This document shows positions 8,037 through 16,848 of a DNA stretch of 53,194 nt, piece after piece (within the stretch, counting starts at the first letter, position 1; each line of letters opens with the position of its first letter). The DNA is from Acidobacteriota bacterium. Its GTDB lineage: Bacteria; Acidobacteriota; Terriglobia; Acidiferrales; UBA7541. The notes under the pieces are model-generated. The model saw nothing but the letters and a program-made list of their open reading frames with translations. It did no database searches and was not told the DNA's origin. A program made the position numbers and the translations under genes. The stretch lies in NCBI GenBank assembly GCA_021832085.1, contig JAKBLM010000023.1, forward strand, positions 1 to 53,194. Reading direction: 5' to 3'.

Positions 8037-10688
8037 ATGCTGCCCGAATCGATCAACGGGCTTTGGCTGCGAATCAAGGCGCTCTTCCGCCGGCGCCAGC
8101 TCGAACGCGATCTGGACGACGAACTCGCGTTTCACCTGGCCATGCGCGAGCGGAAGCTGGCGGAGTCGGGCGTGACGCCAGAGGAAGCGCCGCACGCCGC
8201 GCGGCGCAAATTCGGCAACGCGACGCGAGCCAAAGAAGCAAACCGCGAGCTGTGGACCTTCCCGTTCGCCGAGGCCCTCTGGCAGGACATTCGGTACGGC
8301 CTGCGCCAACTGCGGCGCAATCCCGGTTTCACAATCGTTGCCACCGTCACGCTCGCCCTCGGCATCGGCGTCAACGTCTCCATGCTCGGCGTTGTGGATT
8401 CGCTGATGTTTCGGCTACCGGCGCACGTCCACGCTCCTGGCCAGCTCATCGAAGCCGGCCTGGTCACGAAACAGCAGCCCGACCAACGGCCGACGATTTC
8501 CTACCGCCAATACCAGCGACTTGCGACGAACGCGCACCTCGCCGAATGGGCGTTTCAAGGGCTGCGGAGGAGTGTCGGCTTCGGACAGGGAGCCGCGGCG
8601 CGGCCGATTTCCGTCAGTTACGTTTCGCATACATATTTGCATGTGCTTGGCGCGCACATGCCGCTCGGGCGATGGTTCAACGCGGAGGAGGACCAGCCCA
8701 CGGGAAGCCCGCGGGTCGTTGTCCTCGGCTACAGCCTTTGGCAAAGAGCTTTTGGCGGAGATCCGAAAATATTGGGGCGGATGGTTCCTATCGGCGGAGA
8801 GGAACGAAGGGTGGTCGGGGTGGCTCCCGAGGGGTTCACGGGAACGGCGTTTCTCAAAGTGGATGCGTGGCTCCCCATTCACGCCTTTCATGAATTTCCT
8901 CTCGCCGAGGTCACGTGGACGGCGGTGGGCCGGCTGCGCAAGGGCGCAACCGTGCAGCAGGCCGCCGCGGAAGCGACGATCCTGCTTCGGCACGGCCGCG
9001 CCTTGAACAACCAGGTGGTTCGCGTCGAGCCACTCTTCAGCAGCCGGTGGAAAGCGTTGTCGCCGAACGACCGGATTTCGCTGTGGATTGCCGGCGTGGC
9101 GCTGATCGTGCTGCTGATCGCATGCACCAACGTCTCGAGTCTGCTGCTCGCGCGGGTGGCGCAACGGCGGCACGAGATGGCGATCCGGCAACATCTGGGC
9201 GCGACGCGGGCGCGGGTGATGCGGCAGGTGCTGATCGAGGGATTGCTGCTCGGCGCGGCAGGCGGCGCGGCAGCACTGCTGGTGGCTTTGGCGGCGCAGC
9301 CGCTGGTGGGCGCGTTTCTTTTGCCGCGAGGATTCTACGCTGGAAGCTTTTTGAATTGGAGATTGCTGGCGCTCGCGACTGGTTTGGCGATCTGTGCAGG
9401 CTGCGCGAGCGCGCTGGCGCCGGCGTGGCGGGCGAGCGAGCCGCGCGTGGCTGAAGTGCTGAAATCGGGCGAGCGGGGACATACGCGGGAGGGATCGGGG
9501 CTGCGCTGGTCGCTGGTCGTGATCCAAACGGGACTGGCGCTGCTACTGGCGGTCGGCGCGGGCCTTTTCATCCGCAGCTTGAGGAAAGTGGATGCCATCG
9601 ATTTGGGGTTCCAGCCGAAGGGGCTGCTGCAAGCGACGGTTGCCCTGCCATTGGGCCCGGCGATGAAGGGCTCGACGGAGGCCAATACGGCGTACGAACG
9701 GCTGCGGTCGCGAGCCGAGCATGTTCCCGGCGTGGCGGAAGTAGCCTTAGCAAATATGCTGACCATCGAGACGGATTTCACGATTCGAGTAACGTCGCGC
9801 TCGGGTAAAACGCTGTTGCAGTGGACGGCGATGCCACGCGCGGTTACGCCCAATTACTTTTCGACGATGCGGACCAGAATTCTGGAGGGCCGACCACTGC
9901 TCGATTCCGATACGGAAGGTTCGGCTCCCGTCGTCGTCGTAAACCAATCGATGGCACGGGAAGTATGGCCGGAGCAGAATCCACTGGGGAAATGCCTGAG
10001 GACATCCCTCAAGACGACCTGTGCGCGAGTGGTGGGCGTGGTGCCGGATGCATTGCTTTCGATACCCGGTACCGGGCCCGGACCAACGACTCCGGCAGAA
10101 TTTTACGTTCCCTTGAGCCAGGCGGCGCGGCAGGGAACGCTCTTCCCTTCGCCGGACGGTCTGCTGATCCGCACGAAAGCGAGGTCGCCGGCGGTGGTGG
10201 CGAACTTGTTTGCGGCGCTCGAAAGCGTTTCGCCCGGCGGTCGGTACGTGAGCATCGAGCCTTACACGAAAATGCTCGATGAGCAGACCCGCTCGTGGCG
10301 GCTGGGCGCGAGCATGCTCAGCTTGTTTGGCGGCTTGGCGCTGATGCTGGCTGCGGTGGGGATTTACGGCGTGCTGGCGTTTCTCGTGCGCCAGCGGACG
10401 GCGGAGATTGGGGTGCGCATAGCGCTCGGGGCCACTCCGCGAGACGTGTTGCGAATGGTGATTGCGGAAGGAATGAAATTCGCCGCGATTGGCGTCGTCA
10501 TAGGCGTGGCCGTGGCGCTGGCCCTGACGAGATTGATGAAAGGCCTCCTGTATGGAGTGAGCGTGGTGGATCCGGCGACGTTCGTGGGAGCGGTGATGGT
10601 GCTGGGGCTGGTCGCGGCGCTGGCTTGCGGACTGGCGGCATGGAGGGCCGCGCGCGTCGATCCGGTGAGGGCGCTGAAGTACGAGTGA
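8037..10688 (+). CDS. Duplicated-type MacB/FtsX permease (ADOP), copy 2
   Basis: An 883-residue relative of the preceding gene, 13 bases downstream, with GAGAGAGG before its ATG. The layout is the same: soluble prefix, first helix ([18 protein letters not shown]), FtsX blocks near residues 351 (VLLIACTNVSSLLLAR) and 762 (LFGGLALMLAAVGIYG), and the closing RAARVDPVRALKYE found in this family. In the first 87 residues only about five differ from copy 1, while the periplasmic domains are clearly diverged. The two likely form a heteromeric or alternative membrane complex; the substrate is unknown. Confidence 0.92.
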   Translation: MLPESINGLWLRIKALFRRRQLERDLDDELAFHLAMRERKLAESGVTPEEAPHAARRKFGNATRAKEANRELWTFPFAEALWQDIRYGLRQLRRNPGFTIVATVTLALGIGVNVSMLGVVDSLMFRLPAHVHAPGQLIEAGLVTKQQPDQRPTISYRQYQRLATNAHLAEWAFQGLRRSVGFGQGAAARPISVSYVSHTYLHVLGAHMPLGRWFNAEEDQPTGSPRVVVLGYSLWQRAFGGDPKILGRMVPIGGEERRVVGVAPEGFTGTAFLKVDAWLPIHAFHEFPLAEVTWTAVGRLRKGATVQQAAAEATILLRHGRALNNQVVRVEPLFSSRWKALSPNDRISLWIAGVALIVLLIACTNVSSLLLARVAQRRHEMAIRQHLGATRARVMRQVLIEGLLLGAAGGAAALLVALAAQPLVGAFLLPRGFYAGSFLNWRLLALATGLAICAGCASALAPAWRASEPRVAEVLKSGERGHTREGSGLRWSLVVIQTGLALLLAVGAGLFIRSLRKVDAIDLGFQPKGLLQATVALPLGPAMKGSTEANTAYERLRSRAEHVPGVAEVALANMLTIETDFTIRVTSRSGKTLLQWTAMPRAVTPNYFSTMRTRILEGRPLLDSDTEGSAPVVVVNQSMAREVWPEQNPLGKCLRTSLKTTCARVVGVVPDALLSIPGTGPGPTTPAEFYVPLSQAARQGTLFPSPDGLLIRTKARSPAVVANLFAALESVSPGGRYVSIEPYTKMLDEQTRSWRLGASMLSLFGGLALMLAAVGIYGVLAFLVRQRTAEIGVRIALGATPRDVLRMVIAEGMKFAAIGVVIGVAVALALTRLMKGLLYGVSVVDPATFVGAVMVLGLVAALACGLAAWRAARVDPVRALKYE

Positions 10689-10746
10689 GAGAAGCAGTGG
10701 CTGGTGACCAGTGGCTCGGGGCCACGAGAGCCCAGGCGGCGCGGCG

Positions 10747-12522
10747 TCAGAGGCAACATTCGTGCGGGTCGCAGACGGCGAAATGCTCGCGTTCGTACGC
10801 CTCTTCCCCCGTGCCGAGTTCGAGCACCTGCGTACCCTTCGATCCGTAACGGAAAACGGTGACGCCCTTCAGCCGCTTCTCCCATGCGGTTCGGTAGACG
10901 GACGCGACCGATTCCCGCGTCGCGTCTTCCGGCAGGTTCACCGTTTTCGATACGGCGTTGTCGACGTGCCGCTGAAAGGCTGCCTGGACGGCCACGTGCT
11001 GCTCGGGCGCGATCTCGAGCGCGGTCACAAACAGGCGCTTGACGTCTGCCGGCAGGCCCTCCACTTCCGCCAAGCGCCCCTTCGCCAGGATTTCGTTCAT
11101 CCAGCGGTCCGCGCGAAGCCCGCGACGGTCGAGGCATTCGAGAAAGAGCGGCTGGATTTCCGTCAGGCCGGCGCCGCCAAGCACGTGCGAGCGGCGATAG
11201 GCAATGGCAAAGAGCGGCTCGATGCTGGCGCTGGTTCCGGCGAGGATGCTGAGCGTGCCGGTGGGCGCGATCGAGGTGAGGGCAGCGTTGCGCCGGCGCT
11301 CGCCGCGCGCGGCCAGCGTGCTCCCTTCGTAATTCGGGAAAACGCCTCGTTCGGCCGCGAGCGCAAGCGATGCCGCCCGCGCCTCGACCGCAATCGCCTG
11401 CATCACCCGGCTTCCGGTTTCGAGCGCCTCGGCCGACGCGTAGCTCACTCCCAGCCGAATGAGCAGATCGGCGAAGCCCATCACGCCGAGGCCGATTTTG
11501 CGGTTCCCGTGGGCGATGGCGGCGAAGCGAGGATCGGGATAGCGATTGCACTCGATCACATCGTCGAGCAGCCGCACGGCAACGGGCACGATTGCCCGGA
11601 GCTTTTCCCAGTCGATGGCATCGCCATTGGCTCCGGTGCCCGCTTTCACCATGTGGCTCAGGTTGATCGAGCCGAGGTTGCAGGATTCGAACGGCAGCAG
11701 CGGCACCTCGCCGCAAGGATTGGTGGCCTCAATCGGGCCGAGCGCCGGGGTGGGATTGGCCGCATTGATCGCGTCGAGGAAAACCAGGCCCGGATCGCCG
11801 CAGCGCCAGGCCGAATCCACCATCTCGTCGAACACCTCGCGGGCGTTCAGCCGGGCGGTTTCGCGGCCGGTGCGCGGGTTGATGAGCGCGCAGCTTTCGC
11901 CATTCCGCGCGGCATCCATGAACGCGTCGGTGACGCCGGCCGAGAGGTTGAAATTTTCGAGCACACCGGCGGTGCGCTTGGCGCGAATGAATTCGAGGAT
12001 ATCGGGATGGTCGACGCGCAGCACCGCCATGTTTGCTCCGCGCCGCTTGCCGCCCTGGCGGATGTGCTCGGTGGCGGAATCGAAAATTTGCATGAAGGAG
12101 ACCGGGCCGGAGCTGCGCCCTCCCGTCGAGGCAACCACGTCGCCCGCCGGCCGCAACCGCGAAAAGGAAAAACCGGTGCCGCCACCGGTCCGCTGCACCA
12201 GCGCCATCATCCGCAGCGAATCGAAGATGTCTTCCAGGCTGTCGTCGACCGGGAGCACGAAGCAGGCCGAGAGCTGGCCGAGGCCGGTCCCGGCGTTCAT
12301 CAGCGTCGGCGAATTGGGCAGAAAATCGAGCGCCGCCAGGATCGAGTGAAACCGCTCGGACCACTCCCGAACTGCCGCTTCCCCGCCCCAGGCGCGCTCG
12401 GCCTCGGCAATGGCCGAGGCGACGCGGACGAAGAGCTGGTCTGGCGTTTCGATGATTGCGCCTGTGGCATCGCGGCACAGATAGCGCGCCTCGAGCACCT
12501 TTAGCGCGTTGGGCGTGAGCAT
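10747..12522 (-). CDS. nrdJ: Class II (adenosylcobalamin-dependent) ribonucleotide reductase
   Basis: The protein reduces ribonucleotides to deoxyribonucleotides for DNA synthesis, using B12 and therefore no oxygen. Numbered from the ATG at 12522 (591 residues), the key residues are visible. Cys87 (QLSACFVLP) and Cys281 (FESCNLGSINL) form the redox pair, Cys270 and Glu272 lie in the active-site NPCGE motif, and the C-terminal Cys-rich tail (CDPHECCL) regenerates the disulfide. A Gly-rich loop (QRTGGGTGFSFSRL) sits near 110-123. There is no ATP-cone. A GAGG sits six bases before this ATG; another ATG at 12582 would add 20 residues. It faces the permease operon convergently. Confidence 0.93.
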   Translation of the reverse strand: MLTPNALKVLEARYLCRDATGAIIETPDQLFVRVASAIAEAERAWGGEAAVREWSERFHSILAALDFLPNSPTLMNAGTGLGQLSACFVLPVDDSLEDIFDSLRMMALVQRTGGGTGFSFSRLRPAGDVVASTGGRSSGPVSFMQIFDSATEHIRQGGKRRGANMAVLRVDHPDILEFIRAKRTAGVLENFNLSAGVTDAFMDAARNGESCALINPRTGRETARLNAREVFDEMVDSAWRCGDPGLVFLDAINAANPTPALGPIEATNPCGEVPLLPFESCNLGSINLSHMVKAGTGANGDAIDWEKLRAIVPVAVRLLDDVIECNRYPDPRFAAIAHGNRKIGLGVMGFADLLIRLGVSYASAEALETGSRVMQAIAVEARAASLALAAERGVFPNYEGSTLAARGERRRNAALTSIAPTGTLSILAGTSASIEPLFAIAYRRSHVLGGAGLTEIQPLFLECLDRRGLRADRWMNEILAKGRLAEVEGLPADVKRLFVTALEIAPEQHVAVQAAFQRHVDNAVSKTVNLPEDATRESVASVYRTAWEKRLKGVTVFRYGSKGTQVLELGTGEEAYEREHFAVCDPHECCL

Positions 12523-12784
12523 AAGAGGCCTCGGCGAATCCGGGCGAATGCCGGCCGGCGGGCCGGACGAGTTTGGCTCCATTGTATGCCCGCAGGGCCC
12601 CGGGCGAACCAGCCTTCTCGGGCTGCGGGCTGGCGGGTCGCCGCGCCGCTTCAACACAAATTCGAAAATTGAACTGCAGATCCTTCGCCTCCATTCCCGG
12701 CAAAGGACGCCGGGACTGGGCTCAGGATGACAGCTGGCTGGGTGGGTAGCGTAATAGGTACAAATCCAACTTCGGAACTCAGGT

Positions 12785-13417
12785 TCAGCCCCGTTTTCCC
12801 GGCTTGTGTTCCGGTCCGCGGCCGAACTTGTTCCGGTAGCGGTGCCACCAATAGAAGCTGACGATGCCGACACCCACCATCAACGCAACGTCCGCCCAGT
12901 CGAAGAACACATAGATCGTGGTGAACTGCCCGAACAGGTAGCCGATCGTGGCGATCGTGCACGCCCAGGTTACCGCCCCCAGAAAGTTGTAGAGGAAAAA
13001 ATCCTTCCACGGCATCCGCAGAATCCCGGCCAGCGGCCCGGCCATGATCCGAAAGCCCCAGATCCAGCGCGCCACGAAGATGGCCAGGTTGCCGTGCCGG
13101 TGAATCAGCTCTTCGCCGCTCGTCAGGTCCCGTTCGGTGATGTGGAGGACGAACCGCCAGTGATTGATCAGCCGGCGGCCGGCTTTGCGCCCGAAGAGGT
13201 ATCCCAGATTGTCGCCGGCCGTCGACGAAACGATGCCGGTAACGATCACCCACCCCAGATTGAAATGTTCGCCCTTGTAAGCGAGGAAGCTGGCAAAAAT
13301 CAGGAGCGTTTCGCCCGGCAGCGGGAGGCCGGAATCCTCGCCGATCAGCCCGACCACAATCGCGGCATATCCCCAGGAGAGGAGGTAGTAGCGGACCATG
13401 TCGACGATCCAGTGCAT
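12785..13417 (-). CDS. DedA/SNARE-associated family membrane protein
   Basis: About 210 residues from the ATG at 13417 (MHWIVDMVRYYLLSWGYAAIVVGLIGEDSGLPLPGETLLIFAS). The family signature G-E-(D/N)-x-G-x-P-x-P-G-E is complete, followed by the basic G(R/K)xxGRR region and FVARWIWGFRIMAGPLAG. DedA proteins are inner-membrane proteins linked to lipid flipping and membrane homeostasis. The frame stays open upstream to 13693, but that extension crosses two 14-bp tandem repeats, a length not divisible by three, and a hairpin repeat. I therefore take the later start. It lies 260 bases upstream of nrdJ in the same direction. Confidence 0.85.
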   Translation of the reverse strand: MHWIVDMVRYYLLSWGYAAIVVGLIGEDSGLPLPGETLLIFASFLAYKGEHFNLGWVIVTGIVSSTAGDNLGYLFGRKAGRRLINHWRFVLHITERDLTSGEELIHRHGNLAIFVARWIWGFRIMAGPLAGILRMPWKDFFLYNFLGAVTWACTIATIGYLFGQFTTIYVFFDWADVALMVGVGIVSFYWWHRYRNKFGRGPEHKPGKRG

Positions 13418-13430
13418 ATGCGGGCGGCCC

Positions 13431-13458
13431 GGAAGGCCCGTGCCGGAAGGCCCGTGCC
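13431..13458. repeat. Two tandem copies of a 14-bp unit
   Basis: GGAAGGCCCGTGCC occurs twice without a gap, just upstream of the DedA start. The 14-bp period would shift the reading frame, which argues that this stretch is non-coding leader and not part of a longer DedA protein. Confidence 0.8.
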
Positions 13459-13594
13459 GGCTGGGTCTGCTTCGAAGATACTCGATGATGGGTCGGAGCG
13501 GCATCCTCTTCACCGCGAACGGCCGGTTTTCGCAGGCGAATGCTGCGTTGCCCGTCGCCAAGACGCTTGCGGGAATGCCGCGCCGGAATGCGTT

Positions 13595-13650
13595 TAGAAG
13601 CCATTGCAAAACCTGGCAAGGCCCGGCTTCAGGGGCCGAGGCCCCTCTGC
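13595..13650. repeat. Intergenic repeat with shared 16-mer and hairpin
   Basis: TAGAAGCCATTGCAAA at 13595-13610 recurs exactly at 31515-31530, followed in both places by a related CAAGG...TTCAG segment. Here the element continues into a hairpin (AGGGGCC-GA-GGCCCCT, about 13635-13650). It appears to be a dispersed repeat. The 421-base gap 13418-13838 otherwise shows no gene. Confidence 0.55.
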
Positions 13651-13818
13651 TGATGCGGCTTTTTGTCGTAGCTGAAGCTCCGCCCCCCGCCACCGGGTGA
13701 TTATGCGATGGGCTCCAGGCAATTTTCGGGCCGCCGGACAGATGCGGCTCGCCGGCACGCGTTGCGCTCGGCCGTTCATTCGGCCGAATCCCGAATGGAG
13801 CGAGCGGGCGGTTCCGTT

Positions 13819-13824
13819 TACAAT
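13819..13824 (+). promoter_or_regulatory. Possible -10 of the tRNA-Ser gene
   Basis: TACAAT lies 14 bases before the first base of tRNA-Ser and fits a sigma-70 -10 box for a short-leader tRNA transcript. No convincing -35 hexamer is seen at the expected distance, so support is weak. Confidence 0.3.
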
Positions 13825-13838
13825 AGGTGTCGCATCGC

Positions 13839-13931
13839 GGAGAGGTGTCTGAGCGGTTGAAAGAGCCCGCCTCGAAAGCGGGTAACCTGCCAAAAGCGGG
13901 TTCGTGGGTTCGAATCCCACCCTCTCCGCCA
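13839..13931 (+). tRNA. tRNA-Ser, anticodon CGA
   Basis: The acceptor arms GGAGAGG (13839-13845) and CCTCTCC (13921-13927) pair perfectly, with discriminator G and an encoded CCA. The anticodon stem CCCGC/GCGGG closes the loop CTCGAAA, giving anticodon CGA, which reads UCG (Ser). A long variable arm (class II tRNA) and the T-arm GGGTTCGAATCCC are present. It is the only tRNA gene I can find in the window. Confidence 0.97.
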
Positions 13932-14124
13932 TAGTCACAACCCGCCCCATAAAATCCGCATCCAGCCTAGTAGGCACGCCGCCGTCGCGCAGCCGCAGCA
14001 TTTTTCGCAATGGCTTTTTGTTTTGGACGAATGATGAACTATGAAGAAGAACTGGTCTAGAGCCGCGCTACGGTTGGCAATGGCGTTGTCCAGTGGCCCC
14101 GCGTCTTACGGCATCGCGAGTGGG

Positions 14125-14177
14125 GTGCGTCCCGGATGGGTTCATTGCGCGTGCCGGGCTAAAGCCCGGCGCTACAC
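14125..14177. repeat. REP-like hairpin element, family A copy 1
   Basis: The element contains GGTGCGTCC, a spacer, then GCCGGGCTAAAGCCCGGC (14153-14170) followed by GCTACACA. The 8-bp stem with an AA loop and the GCTACA tail recur near 23981, 29784, 30040 and 33045. The long open frame upstream of the gene at 14261 reads through it (residues GLKPGATQ), so that part is repeat and not protein. The rest of 13932-14260 shows no gene. Confidence 0.85.
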
Positions 14178-14260
14178 AGGCAAAACCAAAAGTATGGCGC
14201 TCGGACCGGGAACGGGCTTTCTATGACGGATTTCACCAGATCCCCGTTCGGGAAGGCCCC

Positions 14261-15055
14261 ATGAGGAGGGTTGCGATAGGGCTCATCCTGGGCTGCGCCG
14301 CCATGTTCGGCCTGTTTCTGGGGATTCAATACATGGCGCAGCGCGACCCCAGGCGAGCCCACTCATCGTCTCTCGCTCGCATTGCAAAGGCGCATTTATC
14401 TCATGCGTACGCTTTCATCAAGGGGGCAGATCCCGGAACCGGCAAACAGGCAAACACCCCCGGAACTCCAACCGCTTTCACGCTGACAGTACACGTACTG
14501 CCCACCTCGGACGGGTTACACGGCAAGGGCATGTACGCGAACAGGTACCCCAAAAACGTCCGCGTTCGCAATGTTGGGGCGTTTGCGCACCAGATCGCCG
14601 CTTTTGGTGCCGCATATCACGTGTGGATTGGGCCAAGGGGCTGGACTGGCTCCGCTGGGTACGGAGAATATGCCACCAGACTCGTGGACCTTTACCCTGT
14701 GGGAGGCTCACCGCTTTCAGGGCCACACATCGAATTTCTCGAAATACCGTTCGGCCTGGGCAGCATGCTTTACCGAGCAGCCCCGTATTTCCCAAAGGCC
14801 AGACTGGAATACAACAAGACGTATCACACGCCCCTGCTTCCGGCCCCGCCCGGTCTTCGGATTTTTCCGCTCTCGCCAACTCTTGAGAGGTACTCGCTTC
14901 CGAGCGTGGGAAGCCTCTTGGTGCGCGGAATTGTTTATTTTGGGTACAGGCCGAACCCTTTTTTTGCGGAGGCCGAATTCGTTTTGCCGCATGCGGACGA
15001 AAAGCTCTTGCATTTTCTGATGCACACCTTCATCCGTAGGGAAAAGTTGAAATAG
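14261..15055 (+). CDS. Hypothetical membrane-anchored or secreted protein
   Basis: 264 residues from the ATG at 14261. Residues 2-25 (RRVAIGLILGCAAMFGLFLGIQYM) form one hydrophobic helix, so the remainder is probably periplasmic and either anchored or released. The mature part has no motif I recognise. It contains aromatic and Gly/Pro-rich stretches (YHVWIGPRGWTGSAGYGEYA, FGLGSMLYRAAPYFPKARL) and ends in a basic tail (FIRREKLK). An upstream in-frame start at 14093 is rejected because it translates a repeat element. Base composition is slightly lower in GC than the neighbours, a possible hint of separate ancestry. Confidence 0.7.
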   Translation: MRRVAIGLILGCAAMFGLFLGIQYMAQRDPRRAHSSSLARIAKAHLSHAYAFIKGADPGTGKQANTPGTPTAFTLTVHVLPTSDGLHGKGMYANRYPKNVRVRNVGAFAHQIAAFGAAYHVWIGPRGWTGSAGYGEYATRLVDLYPVGGSPLSGPHIEFLEIPFGLGSMLYRAAPYFPKARLEYNKTYHTPLLPAPPGLRIFPLSPTLERYSLPSVGSLLVRGIVYFGYRPNPFFAEAEFVLPHADEKLLHFLMHTFIRREKLK

Positions 15056-15202
15056 CCCGCACCTCGCTGCGAGCGGTGCTGCGGCTTGGCTTGCCAGCTC
15101 TCGCAGCCCCAGAGGCAAGTTAGCGAGGTGCTCGTCCGCTCGCGCTCACCGCGGCACCAGTGAAACGGCCTATCCGCGGCTCGCCGCGCTGAGAAGACAG
15201 TT

Positions 15203-16339
15203 TCATTTCGTCGCGCGTGCGAGCAGGGGCCCGAGCACCGCGAGAATCAGCACGTAGGCTGCGGAAAGCGGGCCCAGTTGCGGCTCGAACGCCGCGCCCA
15301 AACCGGCGATCACGATCGAGAACTCTCCGCGCGCCACGAGCGCGGTCGCGGCACGCAGCTGTCCGCGGCGATCCACGCCGTTTCCCCGCGCAACCACGTA
15401 GCCGGTAACGAGCTTGGTCAGCAAGGTGGCCGCTCCCAGCCAGATCGCCGGCAGCAGCACAGGCCGCAGCGAAGATGGATTGATCTGGAGCCCGAAAAAG
15501 AGGAAAAACGTTGCGGCGAACAGGTCGCGCAGCGGGCTGATCAGGCGGCGCGTCTGCTCCGCCATGGGACCGGACACAGCGATACCGACCAGAAAGGCCC
15601 CGATCCCGGCCGAAATCTGGAGCCGCTCGGAAACCCCCGCCACCAGGAGCACGACCCCGAGCACCGTCAGCAAAACGATCTCGTCCGACGCATGCGAGGC
15701 AAGGCGCGAAAGCTGGTGGCCGTAGCGGATCGCCACCAACAGCACCAGGGCGACCGTCGCCATCGCCACCAGAACGGAGACGGCAACGCGCATGCCGCTT
15801 CCTCCGGACAAAAGAACCGCGACGAGGGGCAGAAAGGCGGCCATCGCCAGATCTTCCATCACCAGCAGCGAGAGCACCGCCGAAGTCTCCGGATTTCGAA
15901 GGCGTCCGAGGTCCGTCAGTGTCTTGGCGACCACCCCCGAGGACGAAGCGTACGTCACCCCTCCCAGCAGCACGGCAGCCAACGGCTTCCAGCCGAAGAT
16001 CAACCCCGCGATGACCCCGGGCGTGAAATTCAGCACCAGGTCGAGCAGCACCGCCAGGAACCCTCCGCGCAAGCTGCCGAGCAGCTCCTGACCCGTGTAT
16101 TCCAGGCCCAGCATAAACAGAAGCAGCAGCAAGCCAATCTCGGAGCCCGTATGAACGAATTCCCCGCTGAACTTCAGCGGGGCAATCCCTCCGGCGCCGA
16201 ACGCGAGTCCGGCCAACAGGTAGACGGGAATGGCGGAAACGCTCCACCGGTTCGCAATCCGGGCCAGGATCGCCAGACCCACGATGACCAAACCGAGTTC
16301 AATGAGTAAGTGCGACAAATCGTGCGTGGCAGGGGACAT
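15203..16339 (-). CDS. CPA2-type cation:proton antiporter (Kef-like), no RCK domain
   Basis: About 378 residues from the ATG at 16339; a TTG four codons earlier is the alternative. It has 11-12 predicted membrane segments. Typical Na+/H+ exchanger features appear: LLLFMLGLEYTGQELL in an early helix, GVTYASSSGVVAKTLTDLGRL with the conserved region of helix 5, and VMEDLAMAAFLPL with the functional acidic pair. The family moves K+ or Na+ against protons across the inner membrane. The protein stops after the membrane domain (LGPLLARATK) and so lacks the C-terminal TrkA-N/RCK domain of full-length KefB/C. Confidence 0.9.
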   Translation of the reverse strand: MSPATHDLSHLLIELGLVIVGLAILARIANRWSVSAIPVYLLAGLAFGAGGIAPLKFSGEFVHTGSEIGLLLLLFMLGLEYTGQELLGSLRGGFLAVLLDLVLNFTPGVIAGLIFGWKPLAAVLLGGVTYASSSGVVAKTLTDLGRLRNPETSAVLSLLVMEDLAMAAFLPLVAVLLSGGSGMRVAVSVLVAMATVALVLLVAIRYGHQLSRLASHASDEIVLLTVLGVVLLVAGVSERLQISAGIGAFLVGIAVSGPMAEQTRRLISPLRDLFAATFFLFFGLQINPSSLRPVLLPAIWLGAATLLTKLVTGYVVARGNGVDRRGQLRAATALVARGEFSIVIAGLGAAFEPQLGPLSAAYVLILAVLGPLLARATK

Positions 16340-16351
16340 CAGTGCCCCCAA

Positions 16352-16848
16352 CTTACCACAATTCCCCGCGCAGCCCAGCGGCCGACATTCGGCCAGTTAT
16401 TCCGGAACAAGCGGCAGAGCCATTCTTGCCGTTGCAACTGACATCGTTGTTTTTATCTTCAACCGATTCTGATTTCGCCACGACCAGCTCGGCCTGAGAC
16501 TCGGGCGGCGAGACCGACCATCCGGGTTGATTTTGCTGGTGTTGATTTTGCTGGTTGTGTTGAGCGCCCTCCCCGTGATAGGTTGGCCACGTGACGGCTT
16601 GGTAAAAGGTCGAAAGGGCGAATCGCCTTTATCCAGGCAGCCGTTGACGGGACGGGGAATCGGCAAGTCGGTTCAAGGGTCATCCAGCCAACTCGGGCAC
16701 TCGGGAGCGCGTTCCATGCGCTGCCAGTTTCCCGGGCGGGAGGAAGCCGTCATCCCCGGGATGCAGCGTAGTTCGGCGCTGGGATTCCAGCTTTTTCCTA
16801 AAGCCCTGTCCAGTCATCGCAACCGCAAAGAACGCGGGGGCAGCTCTT
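16352..16848. other. Intergenic region upstream of the peptide operon
   Basis: About 500 bases without a convincing gene. It holds three near-copies of GTTGATTTTGCTGG (about 16525-16560) and GC-rich sequence. A short frame from TTG at 16527 encodes a very hydrophobic stretch (LILLVLILLVVLSALPV) faintly like DUF3309 proteins, but it is built from the simple repeat, lacks a ribosome site and runs on into nonsense-like sequence. The promoter of the operon starting at 16849 should lie here; no clear -35/-10 pair was found. Confidence 0.5.

Noticed and set aside
12523..12873. N-terminal extension of NrdJ
   Set aside because: It is Arg/Ser/Pro-rich, crosses a dispersed repeat-like segment (GGCTCAGGATGACAG) and the stop of the DedA gene, while a good ribosome site precedes the ATG at 12522.
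13594..14010. Minus-strand 138-residue frame containing AERVGFEPTNPLLAGYPLSRRA
   Set aside because: This is the translation of the strand opposite tRNA-Ser, a well-known annotation artefact; no ribosome site is present.
14093..14260. N-terminal extension of the 14261 gene
   Set aside because: It translates a REP-like repeat (GLKPGATQ); the ATG at 14261 begins a membrane helix.
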